Positions 34,937-44,052 of a stretch of 64,000 nt of DNA are shown here, in pieces. The stretch lies in contig NZ_KB849998.1 in NCBI RefSeq assembly GCF_000369405.1, positions 678,273 to 742,272 on the forward strand, read 5' to 3'. Positions within the stretch are counted from its first letter, which is position 1; every line of letters starts with the position of its first letter. The notes under the pieces were generated by a model. It worked only from the letters and a program-made list of their open reading frames with translations. It did no database searches and was not told the DNA's origin. The position numbers and the translations under genes are program-made. This DNA is from Acinetobacter sp. ANC 3929. Its GTDB lineage: Bacteria; Pseudomonadota; Gammaproteobacteria; Pseudomonadales; Moraxellaceae.

Positions 34937-35416
34937 TTATTTGCCTGTTTTTTCTTTAATAAATGCACGTGCTTGACGAATTTTTTCTTTGACAGGTTTT
35001 GGCACTTTAGGTGGAATCAATTTCGCTGCTTGGTTAAACCAAACTAGCAGGCTAAAGTCGCCTTCCATTTTGATACTGCCATCTTGCATACCCGTCATAA
35101 ATGCTGTTGGGTCGCCTTTCACTAGCGTTTTCACACCTTGCTCACTCGATGCAAATTGTAAAATAAAATCAGCTTTTTCTGGACTACCTGCCACTGTCTC
35201 GATCTTGCCACGATTCACAATAATCTGACGTGCCAAACCTAAATCTGTACCAATCTGAATACGGAATTCACGGTCATGAACCAATTCAATAAACTTTGGG
35301 CTCGTACGTGCCAATTGCTTCATACGTAACGCCAAACCTGCCACCAATAAATCAAGTGGATCAGTGCTTACATCAACGATAGGTAACTTAACCACAGGTA
35401 AAGAAGAAAGCTTCAT
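34937..35416 (-). CDS. SCP2 sterol-binding domain protein
   Basis: A 159-residue protein consisting of an SCP2-like lipid-binding fold. Seen are LVAGLALRMKQLARTSP near 22, ADFILQFASSEQGVKTLVKGD near 83, and GSIKMEGDFSLLVWFNQAAKLI near 115, typical of SCP2 proteins where the last helix covers the cavity. The C-terminal tail is very basic. ATG 35416 is preferred over the upstream frame. A lipid or quinone carrier role is inferred from the fold. Confidence 0.82.
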   Translation of the reverse strand: MKLSSLPVVKLPIVDVSTDPLDLLVAGLALRMKQLARTSPKFIELVHDREFRIQIGTDLGLARQIIVNRGKIETVAGSPEKADFILQFASSEQGVKTLVKGDPTAFMTGMQDGSIKMEGDFSLLVWFNQAAKLIPPKVPKPVKEKIRQARAFIKEKTGK

Positions 35417-35518
35417 GACATTTATGCCTACAGTATTATGATGAAAATTAAGACAACCGTATCCTAGCACAATTGTATCTAGGTCTGTAAAAGCTTTGTT
35501 GCAGAAAATTAGTGCAAA

Positions 35519-35541
35519 AAAGGCATGCTGAGCATGCCTTT
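35519..35541. terminator. Terminator after the small membrane protein gene
   Basis: AAAGGCATGC, loop TGA, GCATGCCTTT; 23 bases after the stop at 35565 on the minus strand. The preceding A run gives T residues there. Confidence 0.7.
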
Positions 35542-35564
35542 GATGTTGTTAAAATTATTATCAT

Positions 35565-35900
35565 TTATCTGCTAGAACATTGCTGTTGGTCGTCCTTATA
35601 TACAGGAGTATGTTCAATATACTGACGATTTGCCAGCTGTTTTTGTGCTTGTTTGTCTTCACGTAAAAGGATAAATGTAACCGTTATCATCGCAAGGCTC
35701 AACGCAGTCAAATAACTATAAGCGACGGACATCTCGAATATGGTTTGCGCACCAAAGCGCACCACTTCTAACAGTCCCCAGCACAGCATACCCGCCAACA
35801 TAAAACCTAACCAACGACGATAAGGAGAAAAGAAAACAGCAATAACTGCGACAGCGATTAAGCCAAATCCAACCCACATGGTGAAATTCGCTGCTTCCAT
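35565..35900 (-). CDS. Small inner-membrane protein of unknown function
   Basis: I do not recognise the family. A 111-residue protein from ATG 35900, chosen because GGAGG lies six bases upstream; the frame continues upstream without such a site. It has three likely membrane segments: MWVGFGLIAVAVIAVFF, WLGFMLAGMLCWGLLEVV and SYLTALSLAMITVTFILL. The polar tail holds Lys and Gln. It stands alone between terminators. Confidence 0.7.
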   Translation of the reverse strand: MEAANFTMWVGFGLIAVAVIAVFFSPYRRWLGFMLAGMLCWGLLEVVRFGAQTIFEMSVAYSYLTALSLAMITVTFILLREDKQAQKQLANRQYIEHTPVYKDDQQQCSSR

Positions 35901-36256
35901 AGAAACCTCCGTCTTAAAAGGGTGGCCTGTATTTATATTCAGACCTCTATATTGTTCTGTAATCTCTAACAGTACTTCGTGTTGCATTAACGTCTTTATG
36001 CATTATGGAGCGTTTTTTTTAGAAAAAAAGAGCCTGAAATTAACCTTACGACACAAGCTGTCGCAATATGCTTTTGTCATTACATTTTAAAAACATATAA
36101 AAGTCTTGAATGTCCATATAGCATCGATTACAGCGTGTCATTACAAAAAACTATGCCGCTTTTTTGCCACAAAAAAACTTTTTTCAGAATTTTTTTATCG
36201 TTGTTTTTCTATACATTTAGACATAATTATGACGAATAAATGACGTTTTAAAAATG
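35901..36256. other. Spacer without a recognised gene
   Basis: AT-rich, with many A and T runs between 36090 and 36230. Frames on both strands are short and unlike any family. It presumably carries the promoter of the small membrane protein gene. Confidence 0.6.
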
Positions 36257-36285
36257 AATAAGGCCGCAATAAAAGCGACCTTATT
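36257..36285 (-). terminator. Terminator of serB
   Basis: AATAAGG-C-CGC and GCG-A-CCTTATT form an imperfect stem around AATAAAA, 20 bases after the serB stop. Confidence 0.6.
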
Positions 36286-36305
36286 TGAACTCAATAAACC
36301 TTAGG

Positions 36306-37526
36306 CTAAGCGCGGTTTAAATCCTTATCGTGCATACCCAACAAGTACAGCACACCATCTAAACCAACACTTGAAATGGCTTGATTGGCATTTTGGCGGA
36401 CCAATGGCTTGGCACGGAATGCAACACCTAAGCCTGCAATTGAAAGCATCGGTAAGTCATTGGCTCCATCACCAACAGCCATCGCCTGCTCTAGCGAAAT
36501 TCCCATTTTTTCAGCCAATTGACGCAGTAATTCTGCTTTACGGGCACCATCGACAATGGCACCTTTCACTTCACCAGTCACAAAGCCATCTTCAACATCA
36601 AGAATATTGGCATGTACTTCATCAATCCCAAGTTTTGCTTGTAAGTACTCAGCAAAGTACTGGAAACCACCTGATAAAATTGCCGTTTTATAACCTAAAG
36701 CTTTCAAAGTTGAAATTAAACGCTCTGCCCCTTCGGTGACCGTCAAACGCTCTGCAATTTTCGGCAACACCGAAGCATCCAAACCTTTTAATAACGCCAC
36801 GCGTGCGCGGAAACTTTGTTGGAAATCAAGTTCCCCCAGCATCGCACGTTCCGTAATTTCAGCAACTTGAGCACCAACGCCGGCTTCTAATGCCAGTTCG
36901 TCAATTACCTCTTGCTCAATCAAGGTAGAATCCATATCAAAGCAAACCAATCGACGATTACGACGGTAAGCATTGTCTTCTTGCACAGCGACATCAATAT
37001 TTAACTCGCCAGATAGGCTTAAACATGCTGCACGCATCGCTTGTGCATCCAACATTTGTCCACTCAGACCAAACTGCACACAGGCACGACGTGGAAATTG
37101 GCTTTCTGCATCGAGCTCTAAACGCCCTGATAAACGGGTAACCGTTTCAATATTAAAGCCCTGACTTGATACAATTTTAGTCACGGCCTGCAGGTGTGCA
37201 GCGGTAAGTTCAGGCGCAAGCGCAGTCACGATATAGCGAGTTCGGCCGCCTTCACTCACCCATTGATCATATTCTGCGTTGGAGATTGGTTTAAATCGCA
37301 CAGTTAAGCCAATATCATGTGCTAAAATCAAAATCTCTTTCATTGCTAATGCAGTTGCAGTCTCATTATCCGATGCAACAACGATCCCAAGGGTCAGTTG
37401 ATTATGGATAACTGCCTGCCCCACATCGAGTATTTGCAAAGAATGTACGGATAGTACCTGCATTAATCGAGTAAACTGATTCGGTTGATCTGGTCCTAGA
37501 AAGGATATAAGAATGATTTCTCGCAT
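36306..37526 (-). CDS. serB: Phosphoserine phosphatase
   Basis: Last step of serine synthesis: hydrolysis of phosphoserine in the cytoplasm. The 406-residue protein has two ACT-like regulatory regions at the N-terminus (about 1-165) and a HAD-type phosphatase domain (about 190-400). The nucleophile motif is DMDSTLIEQEVIDELA near 196. Ser is in ILSGGFQYF near 293, and the metal Asp set is VGDGANDLPML near 366. The N-terminal doubling fits the longer SerB form of Acinetobacter and Pseudomonas relatives. It is divergent from a membrane protein gene. Confidence 0.95.
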   Translation of the reverse strand: MREIILISFLGPDQPNQFTRLMQVLSVHSLQILDVGQAVIHNQLTLGIVVASDNETATALAMKEILILAHDIGLTVRFKPISNAEYDQWVSEGGRTRYIVTALAPELTAAHLQAVTKIVSSQGFNIETVTRLSGRLELDAESQFPRRACVQFGLSGQMLDAQAMRAACLSLSGELNIDVAVQEDNAYRRNRRLVCFDMDSTLIEQEVIDELALEAGVGAQVAEITERAMLGELDFQQSFRARVALLKGLDASVLPKIAERLTVTEGAERLISTLKALGYKTAILSGGFQYFAEYLQAKLGIDEVHANILDVEDGFVTGEVKGAIVDGARKAELLRQLAEKMGISLEQAMAVGDGANDLPMLSIAGLGVAFRAKPLVRQNANQAISSVGLDGVLYLLGMHDKDLNRA

Positions 37527-37605
37527 GAATTGACTCGTGGTTGAGCGACAACTATTGTAAGAATCATAACATAACCCATGAATCTATTTGCCTTGGAAAT
37601 TTAAC

Positions 37606-38883
37606 TTGAATGCGCCTCGCCAAGGGCTATTTGCTAGCCTACTGATCGTAAGTTTTGCATTGCATACCTTTTTATTGGTGATTGCAACGACACATCAACT
37701 CAATGAAAATCGCGCTAGCCAAGGACAACTGATGACTAGTCAGTTAGTGGCAGATAGTCTTGCTGAGTTGGAACCAGCCAATACCGTTTCGCTGGCATTG
37801 GTGGCGAATCGTTATGTAACCAATCCGAGTGTTGCATCCATTCGTATTCTCGATGCGAGTAAACAAGTGCTTGCAACCAGCGGCATGGCTAAAACCCGCC
37901 AAGGGGAAGTGTTCGTTCGTGATGCACTACAAAATGAAAAGAAAGTCGGTACGGTTGAAATTACCTTAATCCAGCCGAGTATCGGTGAGATTTTGCGGAC
38001 TCAATGGTTAGCGATTTTAGTTTCACTGTTCATCCATGGGCTGATTTGGTTGGCCTATCGTGCCATCGCACGTCCAACACGTAGTGAATACTTGGCACGT
38101 ATCAATCAAGAAAATCATCTCAAGCATGAAATTCAACGTTTAACCCAAGCTCTTGCACTTGAAAAACAAAATGCAGTGACTTTGGTTGCCCAAGCACAAC
38201 AGCAGGCAAAAGCGCAAGCCAAACCACGTGTTGAAAAAAATCCAGCTGAATCCGTATCTCTGGACGATCAAGCTTTGGCGCTCAATATTCAGTTTTATGA
38301 TCCTAAACAATTATTGAGTAGCGTGAACCAATCTGTTTCTGTGCCTTATTTCAAACTATGCCAATTATTTTTAGATAAAAGTATTGCGCTCTGTGCCAAG
38401 CATTACCAGATTGATGCGGCTAAAATTCAAGTTATTCAAGAATTCAATGCAGACGGCGCAAGCTTAGCAACGACAGCTGAAAATAGTCATGCCCTTGAAT
38501 GTTTAATGATGGTCGGTGCTGTTTTCCAGTTATTGGCCGATGTACTGTATAAACGTTATCGTGAAGATAAACGTTTTGCCTTACAAACCCGTGGTGCAGT
38601 TGCAAGTGCAGTCGACGCCATGCAGTTAGATGCAGTTGAAGCAGCAAAACGCTTGGCACAACATTTACATGCCAAAGAAGCCGCTTTACATTTAAATCAT
38701 GAGCAGCTCAAAAGCATTCAAAACAGTTATGAATTAGTGGCCATGCCAAATCCAAGTAATATCATGACCCGTCATGCTTTTATGATTAATGGTATGAATG
38801 AACAATGTGCAACCATTGCTCAAACGTTACGTACCGAAATTTTAATGGGTAAAAAAGCTAAAGCATCGACAGAGCTTGAATAA
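37606..38883 (+). CDS. Membrane protein with coiled coil, function unknown
   Basis: I do not recognise the family with certainty. About 425 residues. The start is probably TTG 37606, with GGA eight bases upstream; a TTG at 37588 is the alternative, and the nearby ATG 37578 is out of frame. It has two membrane segments (LFASLLIVSFALHTFLLVIA and WLAILVSLFIHGLIWLAYRA, near 145) enclosing a periplasmic sensor-like domain. After them comes an Ala/Gln-rich coiled coil and a helical cytoplasmic domain. The layout resembles a sensor without a kinase. It is divergent from serB. Confidence 0.65.
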   Translation: MNAPRQGLFASLLIVSFALHTFLLVIATTHQLNENRASQGQLMTSQLVADSLAELEPANTVSLALVANRYVTNPSVASIRILDASKQVLATSGMAKTRQGEVFVRDALQNEKKVGTVEITLIQPSIGEILRTQWLAILVSLFIHGLIWLAYRAIARPTRSEYLARINQENHLKHEIQRLTQALALEKQNAVTLVAQAQQQAKAQAKPRVEKNPAESVSLDDQALALNIQFYDPKQLLSSVNQSVSVPYFKLCQLFLDKSIALCAKHYQIDAAKIQVIQEFNADGASLATTAENSHALECLMMVGAVFQLLADVLYKRYREDKRFALQTRGAVASAVDAMQLDAVEAAKRLAQHLHAKEAALHLNHEQLKSIQNSYELVAMPNPSNIMTRHAFMINGMNEQCATIAQTLRTEILMGKKAKASTELE

Positions 38884-38918
38884 ATAGCACAAAGGCTCCG
38901 CTAATAGAGTCATTCTAA

Positions 38919-38958
38919 ACACAAGGCTTTGTCTAGATACAAAGCCTTGTGTTTTTTT
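38919..38958 (+). terminator. Terminator of the coiled-coil membrane protein gene
   Basis: ACACAAGGCTTTGT, loop CTAGAT, ACAAAGCCTTGTGT, then six T. It is a perfect 14-bp stem. Confidence 0.92.
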
Positions 38959-39166
38959 GTTTAGCCCATTATATAAAGCTTACAATCGCATCAAACCGCC
39001 TTGTAAAGTGGCAAAATTGGGCAGGATAAAGTGTTGCAAGATAATTTGTTTAGTCTGACTTTTTATTGATAAAGAAGCACAGGCGAAATTTTTTAAAATG
39101 CGGTAAACTATGCCAGATTTATCGAATACTAGTGCCTAACAAAGGCAAGATAAAAGGTGAAAGCGA

Positions 39167-40288
39167 ATGCCGCTGAGTCATGTTGAAGAGCTTGTTGCAG
39201 ATATTCGTGCAGGCAAAATGGTCATCCTAATGGATGATGAAGATCGTGAAAATGAAGGTGACTTAGTCATCGCTGCAACGCATGTTCGCCCTGAAGATAT
39301 TAACTTCATGATTACGCATGCACGTGGCTTGGTCTGTCTGACACTCAGTCGTGACCGCTGTAAACAGCTCAATCTTCCATTGATGGTTGATCAGAACGGC
39401 GCACAACATGCAACCAACTTCACGCTTTCGATTGAAGCGGCAGAAGGCATCAGTACAGGTATTTCAGCTGCTGAACGCGCACATACCATTCGTACTGCGG
39501 TTGCAGCACATGCAAAACCAAGTGATATCGTACAACCTGGTCATATTTTTCCATTAATGGCACAACCAGGTGGTGTTTTACACCGTGCAGGTCATACCGA
39601 GGCAGGTTGTGACCTCACCCGCTTAGCGGGTCTAGAGCCAGCCTCCGTGATCTGCGAAATCATCAATGATGACGGCACCATGGCGCGTCGTCCTGATTTA
39701 GAAGTGTTTGCGGAAAAGCACGGCTTAAAAATTGGTACGATTGCGGATCTGATCCATTACCGCATGACCAATGAACAAACCGTTGAACGCTTGTCTCAAG
39801 AAACCATTGAGACCGAATACGGTACTTTTGAGCTGTATAAGTACCGTGAAATCGGCAATCCTGATATTCATGTTGCCTTAGTTAAAGGTGAGCCAAAGCA
39901 AGGCATCACCACTGTACGTGTCCATGGTTTCAGCCCAATTCGTGATTTATTAAAGCTCAATAAAGCCGATGGTTCTCCTGCTTGGAACTTGGATCTTGCC
40001 ATGCAAACGATTGCTGCTAGTGATCGCGGAGTACTGGTATGGATTGGTCAGGGTCAATTAGAAGACCTTGGTCCTGCATTGCAGAGTTTGAATCAGCCAA
40101 AACCACTCAAATCCAATGCAGCACTGTCTCATCAATACCAAACCATTGGTGTGGGTGCACAGATTTTACGTGATTTAGGCGTTGAGAAAATGAAGTTGTT
40201 GAGTTCTCCACTTCGTTTCAATGCTTTATCCGGATTCAATTTAGAGGTAGTGGAATACATCACTGCCGATCAAATCACAGCAAAATAA
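39167..40288 (+). CDS. ribB: 3,4-dihydroxy-2-butanone 4-phosphate synthase fused to a degenerate GTP cyclohydrolase II domain
   Basis: Makes the four-carbon unit of riboflavin from ribulose 5-phosphate. The 373-residue protein has an intact RibB half (about 1-200), with [16 protein letters not shown] near 20, [11 protein letters not shown], and [15 protein letters not shown] near 143. The C-terminal half has the RibA-like fold entry ([12 protein letters not shown]) and [12 protein letters not shown]. However, the zinc-binding Cys cluster of real GTP cyclohydrolase II is absent: [15 protein letters not shown] replaces the usual HSECLTGD. That half is probably inactive, so a separate RibA is expected elsewhere. 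It heads ribB-ribH-nusB-thiL-pgpA. Confidence 0.92.
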   Translation: MPLSHVEELVADIRAGKMVILMDDEDRENEGDLVIAATHVRPEDINFMITHARGLVCLTLSRDRCKQLNLPLMVDQNGAQHATNFTLSIEAAEGISTGISAAERAHTIRTAVAAHAKPSDIVQPGHIFPLMAQPGGVLHRAGHTEAGCDLTRLAGLEPASVICEIINDDGTMARRPDLEVFAEKHGLKIGTIADLIHYRMTNEQTVERLSQETIETEYGTFELYKYREIGNPDIHVALVKGEPKQGITTVRVHGFSPIRDLLKLNKADGSPAWNLDLAMQTIAASDRGVLVWIGQGQLEDLGPALQSLNQPKPLKSNAALSHQYQTIGVGAQILRDLGVEKMKLLSSPLRFNALSGFNLEVVEYITADQITAK

Positions 40289-40299
40289 TCGAGGTTGCT

Positions 40300-40770
40300 A
40301 TGGCAATTCGCCGAATTGAAGGTTTATTACATCTCGCAAGCGAAGGTCGTTATGCGATCTTAGTGGGTCGTTTCAACAGCTTCGTTGTTGAACATTTACT
40401 TGAAGGCGCAATCGATACTTTAAAACGCCATGGCGTTGCAGAAGAAGCGATTACTGTTATTCATGCACCAGGTGCATGGGAACTGCCGATTGTTGCGAAA
40501 AAATTAGCAGCTTCAAATAAATTTGATGCCATCATTGCATTAGGTGCAGTGATTCGTGGCAGCACACCTCACTTTGACTTTGTTGCAGGTGAATGTGCAA
40601 AAGGCTTAGGCGTGGTTGCTCTTGAAAGCACAATGCCTGTAATCAATGGTGTCTTGACGACAGACAGCATTGAACAAGCAATCGAACGCTCTGGTACGAA
40701 AGCAGGAAATAAAGGTAGCGAAGCTGCATTGACTGCAATCGAAATGGTTAACTTATTAAAGGCAATTTAA
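40300..40770 (+). CDS. ribH: 6,7-dimethyl-8-ribityllumazine synthase
   Basis: Condenses the RibB product with the pyrimidine precursor to form lumazine, the step before riboflavin. The 156-residue subunit is of normal length. Seen are [20 protein letters not shown] near 18, [15 protein letters not shown] near 50, and [21 protein letters not shown] near 81 with the catalytic His. It lies 11 bases after ribB and three before nusB. Confidence 0.96.
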   Translation: MAIRRIEGLLHLASEGRYAILVGRFNSFVVEHLLEGAIDTLKRHGVAEEAITVIHAPGAWELPIVAKKLAASNKFDAIIALGAVIRGSTPHFDFVAGECAKGLGVVALESTMPVINGVLTTDSIEQAIERSGTKAGNKGSEAALTAIEMVNLLKAI

Positions 40771-40773
40771 AGC

Positions 40774-41223
40774 ATGTCGCAAACACTTCAGGCCGCTTAT
40801 GCAGCGAAACGCAAAGCACGTCGTTTTGCTGTACAAGGGATTTATGAATGGCAAATGAGTCAGAACCCAGTACATGAAATTGAAGCACGCACGCGTGTAG
40901 AAAATGCCATGCACAAAGTTGACCTTAACTATTACCATGAATTACTCACTCAAGTGATTGCTCAACATGAAGCTTTAGATGAGTTGCTCATTCCAGTGCT
41001 TGATCGTGAATTAAGCGCATTGGATGGTGTCGAGCTTGCAACCCTACGACTTGGTGCTTATGAATTACGAGATCATCTCGAAGTTCCGTACCGTGTTGTA
41101 CTTGATGAAGCAATTGAGCTAGCTAAACACTTTGGTGGCGCAGATAGTCATAAATACATCAATGGTGTATTAGACCGTCTTTCCTCAAAGCTTCGTGAAG
41201 CTGAAAAACAACAAGCAAAATAA
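40774..41223 (+). CDS. nusB: Transcription antitermination protein NusB
   Basis: Partner of NusE (S10) in rRNA antitermination. The 149-residue helical protein shows [17 protein letters not shown] near 16, [17 protein letters not shown] near 86 and [18 protein letters not shown] near 107, followed by [15 protein letters not shown]. The usual neighbours ribH and thiL support the call. It is very close to ribH and separated from thiL by 15 bases. Confidence 0.96.
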   Translation: MSQTLQAAYAAKRKARRFAVQGIYEWQMSQNPVHEIEARTRVENAMHKVDLNYYHELLTQVIAQHEALDELLIPVLDRELSALDGVELATLRLGAYELRDHLEVPYRVVLDEAIELAKHFGGADSHKYINGVLDRLSSKLREAEKQQAK

Positions 41224-41238
41224 TAGGCTTGATGTTGC

Positions 41239-42156
41239 ATGGCTGAGTTTTCCATTATTGAACGTTACTTTAAACGTGCATCAAAATCTGATGTCTGTTT
41301 AGGGATCGGGGATGACTCAGCCATCGTTACCCCCCCTCCTTCTCAACAATTGGTGATCTGTGCAGATACACTGGTTGCTGGCCGTCATTTCCCCTTAGAT
41401 ACTGCTGCTCATGCCATCGGCTGGAAAAGTGTGGCTGTCAATTTATCGGACTTAGCGGCAATGGGAGCAAAACCGCATAGTATTTTACTCGCGCTTAGTC
41501 TCCCGAAGGTTGATCATGACTGGCTGGCTGGATTTAGTCAGGGCTTGTTTGATTGCTGCGATCAGTTTGGTGTCAGCCTAATTGGTGGTGATACCACTCA
41601 AAGTGCCCAACTGACCATTAGTGTGACCGCCTTAGGCTGGATTGAACACGGTCAGGCCGTTACTCGCGCAGGTGCTCAAATTGGCGACTATATTTGTGTG
41701 AGTGGGCAAGTGGGTGATGCAGCCTTTGGACTACAGCATCTAGGCCATGCACTGCAACAACGCTTAGATTATCCAACCCCACGTTGTCATTTGGGTCAAC
41801 AACTCAAACGGTTGGCATCAAGTATGATTGATATCTCAGATGGATTGGCCCAAGATTTAGGTCATATTTTAAAAGCATCCGATGTCGGTGCAAAATTACA
41901 GCTAGATCAGCTTCCAATAGACGCATCACTCAAGCAGCTCGATTTACAACAAGCTTGGCATTATGCACTTGCGGGTGGTGATGATTACGAATTATGCTTT
42001 ACAATATCACCGCAAAACTTCAAAGAACTGTCGCGACAACAATTAGATGTTCCGCTTACAATAATCGGCGAAATTACCCAACAAACTGGATTGTTATTTG
42101 AGTATATGGGCAAAGCACACCCATTACATGTTCATGGATACCAACACTTTGCATAA
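41239..42156 (+). CDS. thiL: Thiamine-monophosphate kinase
   Basis: ATP-dependent phosphorylation of thiamine phosphate to thiamine diphosphate. The 305-residue protein has GIGDDSAIVTPPP near 22, CADTLVAGRHFP, and WKSVAVNLSDLAAMGAKP near 65. ISLIGGDTTQS-type metal motif is present (LIGGDTTQSAQL near 113), and MIDISDGLAQDLGHIL near 195. The last 23 bases overlap the start region of pgpA. Confidence 0.95.
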   Translation: MAEFSIIERYFKRASKSDVCLGIGDDSAIVTPPPSQQLVICADTLVAGRHFPLDTAAHAIGWKSVAVNLSDLAAMGAKPHSILLALSLPKVDHDWLAGFSQGLFDCCDQFGVSLIGGDTTQSAQLTISVTALGWIEHGQAVTRAGAQIGDYICVSGQVGDAAFGLQHLGHALQQRLDYPTPRCHLGQQLKRLASSMIDISDGLAQDLGHILKASDVGAKLQLDQLPIDASLKQLDLQQAWHYALAGGDDYELCFTISPQNFKELSRQQLDVPLTIIGEITQQTGLLFEYMGKAHPLHVHGYQHFA

Positions 42157-42649
42157 ACCTTCCATTCACTTTAGCCAAATGACTTGGTTTGACCGCTTCA
42201 TCGTATTCTGCGGTGTCGGTTTTGGCTCTGGTTTAGCACCTAAAGCACCTGGAACTTTTGGTTCTGCATTTGCGCTGTTATTTGTCCCACTCTGGTTATA
42301 CCTTGGCTTGTCAGCAAGCGTGATTGCGATCATATTTATGTCCTTAATTGGCATTTATATCTGTGGACATACCGCAAAGGTCATTAATGTTCATGATGAC
42401 GGGCGTATTGTGTGGGATGAGTTTGCAGGCCAATCGATTACCCTGTTGCCTTTGCTTTATTTACAGCAAATGAATTGGCTATGGGTCATTGTTGGATTCG
42501 TCTTATTTCGTATATTTGATGTCTGGAAACCTTTTCCAATTAGTTGGGCAGATCAAAAAGTGTCTGGCGGCCTAGGGATTATGCTGGATGACATCATTGC
42601 GGGAATTTGGGCAGCACTCTGTATTTTTATTCTTCATTTTATATTTTGA
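42134..42649 (+). CDS. pgpA: Phosphatidylglycerophosphatase A
   Basis: Inner-membrane enzyme making phosphatidylglycerol. About 171 residues from ATG 42134, which overlaps the thiL end by 23 bases; earlier starts in the frame would overlap further. Seen are GFGSGLAPKAPGTFGS near 29, the metal-binding DEFAGQSITLLP near 95, and FDVWKPFPISWADQKVSGG with LGIMLDDIIAGIWA near the C-terminus. Several hydrophobic segments fit membrane location. Confidence 0.93.
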   Translation: MDTNTLHKPSIHFSQMTWFDRFIVFCGVGFGSGLAPKAPGTFGSAFALLFVPLWLYLGLSASVIAIIFMSLIGIYICGHTAKVINVHDDGRIVWDEFAGQSITLLPLLYLQQMNWLWVIVGFVLFRIFDVWKPFPISWADQKVSGGLGIMLDDIIAGIWAALCIFILHFIF

Positions 42650-42675
42650 CTTAAGCCATTGAATTAGAGTTAGTT

Positions 42676-44040
42676 ATGTCAACGACTGTTATTATTCTTG
42701 CAGCAGGGAAAGGAACGCGAATGCGTTCACAACTACCAAAAGTATTACAACCACTTGCAGGTCGTCCACTGCTTGGACATGTGATTCAAACGGCAAAAAA
42801 ACTCCATGCCCAAAATATTATTACCATTTATGGACATGGTGGCGAACTGGTTAAACAAAACTTTGCTGCTGAACAAATCGAATGGGTTGAGCAAGCAGAA
42901 CAACTCGGAACAGGTCACGCCGTGCAAATGACTTTGCCTGTTTTACCGCAGGAAGGTGTTTCACTGATTTTATCAGGTGATGTACCCTGTATTCAGGCAG
43001 ATACGCTACAAAAATTATTGGATGCATCAACTCAAACAGGCATTGGCTTAGTGACGCTCACTGTCGATGATGCAACTGGTTATGGCCGTATTGTTCGCAA
43101 AGATGGTAAAATTCAGGCCATTGTTGAACATAAAGATGCCAACGAAGAACAACGCCAAATTAAAGAATTTAATACAGGCATTTATTGTGTCAGTAATGCA
43201 AAACTGCATGAATGGTTGCCTCAACTTTCAAATGAAAATGCACAAGGCGAATATTACCTCACCGATATTGTCGCGATGGCAATTGCAGATGGCCTAGAAG
43301 TTGCCTCAGTTGAACCAGAGCTTGCGTTTGAAGTTGAAGGTGTGAATAACCGCTTACAACTTGCTACGTTGGAACGTCAATTCCAGCAGCAGCAAGCCAA
43401 GGAATTGATGCTGCAAGGTGTTCACCTGATTGATCCAAATCGTTTTGATTTACGTGGCAGTTTAAAATGCGGACAAGACGTACAAATTGATGTCAACGTC
43501 ATCATCGAAGGTGACTGTGAACTGGGTGATAACGTACAACTCGGCGCAGGATGTATTCTAAAAAATACTCGTATTGCTGCGGACACTAAAGTTCAAGCCT
43601 ATAGCATTTTTGAAAATGCAGTGGTTGGTGAAAGTGCTCAAATTGGTCCTTTCGCGCGTTTACGCCCAGGTGCCAATCTTGCAAATGAAGTGCATATTGG
43701 CAACTTCGTTGAAGTGAAAAATTCAAATATCGGACTTGGTTCCAAAGCCAATCATTTCACCTATCTAGGTGATGCCGATATTGGTGCGGGCTGTAATATT
43801 GGTGCGGGAACCATTACCTGTAATTATGATGGCGCGAATAAACATCGTACTATTATCGAAGACAATGTATTTATTGGGACCAATAACTCATTGGTTGCAC
43901 CAATCAGAATTGGTCAAAGCGCAACAACAGGTGCAGGATCAACACTCACCCGAGATGTGGCTGAGCATAGTTTAGCTGTCGAACGATCAAAACAGTTTGA
44001 AAAAGCAAATTATCAACGTCCCCAAAAGCTGAAAAAATAA
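42676..44040 (+). CDS. glmU: Bifunctional UDP-N-acetylglucosamine pyrophosphorylase / glucosamine-1-P acetyltransferase
   Basis: Last two steps of UDP-GlcNAc synthesis, for peptidoglycan and lipopolysaccharide. The 454-residue protein is full length. The N-terminal uridyltransferase has [17 protein letters not shown] near 7, [10 protein letters not shown] near 77, and NTGIYCV. The C-terminal left-handed beta helix acetyltransferase has [12 protein letters not shown] near 325, [10 protein letters not shown], and [20 protein letters not shown]. The next gene glmS supplies the precursor, 12 bases on. Confidence 0.97.
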   Translation: MSTTVIILAAGKGTRMRSQLPKVLQPLAGRPLLGHVIQTAKKLHAQNIITIYGHGGELVKQNFAAEQIEWVEQAEQLGTGHAVQMTLPVLPQEGVSLILSGDVPCIQADTLQKLLDASTQTGIGLVTLTVDDATGYGRIVRKDGKIQAIVEHKDANEEQRQIKEFNTGIYCVSNAKLHEWLPQLSNENAQGEYYLTDIVAMAIADGLEVASVEPELAFEVEGVNNRLQLATLERQFQQQQAKELMLQGVHLIDPNRFDLRGSLKCGQDVQIDVNVIIEGDCELGDNVQLGAGCILKNTRIAADTKVQAYSIFENAVVGESAQIGPFARLRPGANLANEVHIGNFVEVKNSNIGLGSKANHFTYLGDADIGAGCNIGAGTITCNYDGANKHRTIIEDNVFIGTNNSLVAPIRIGQSATTGAGSTLTRDVAEHSLAVERSKQFEKANYQRPQKLKK

Positions 44041-44052
44041 GAGGATAAAATT

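Noticed and set aside
38960..39166. FMN riboswitch ahead of ribB
   Set aside because: The conserved riboswitch segments were looked for and are not present in the spacer.
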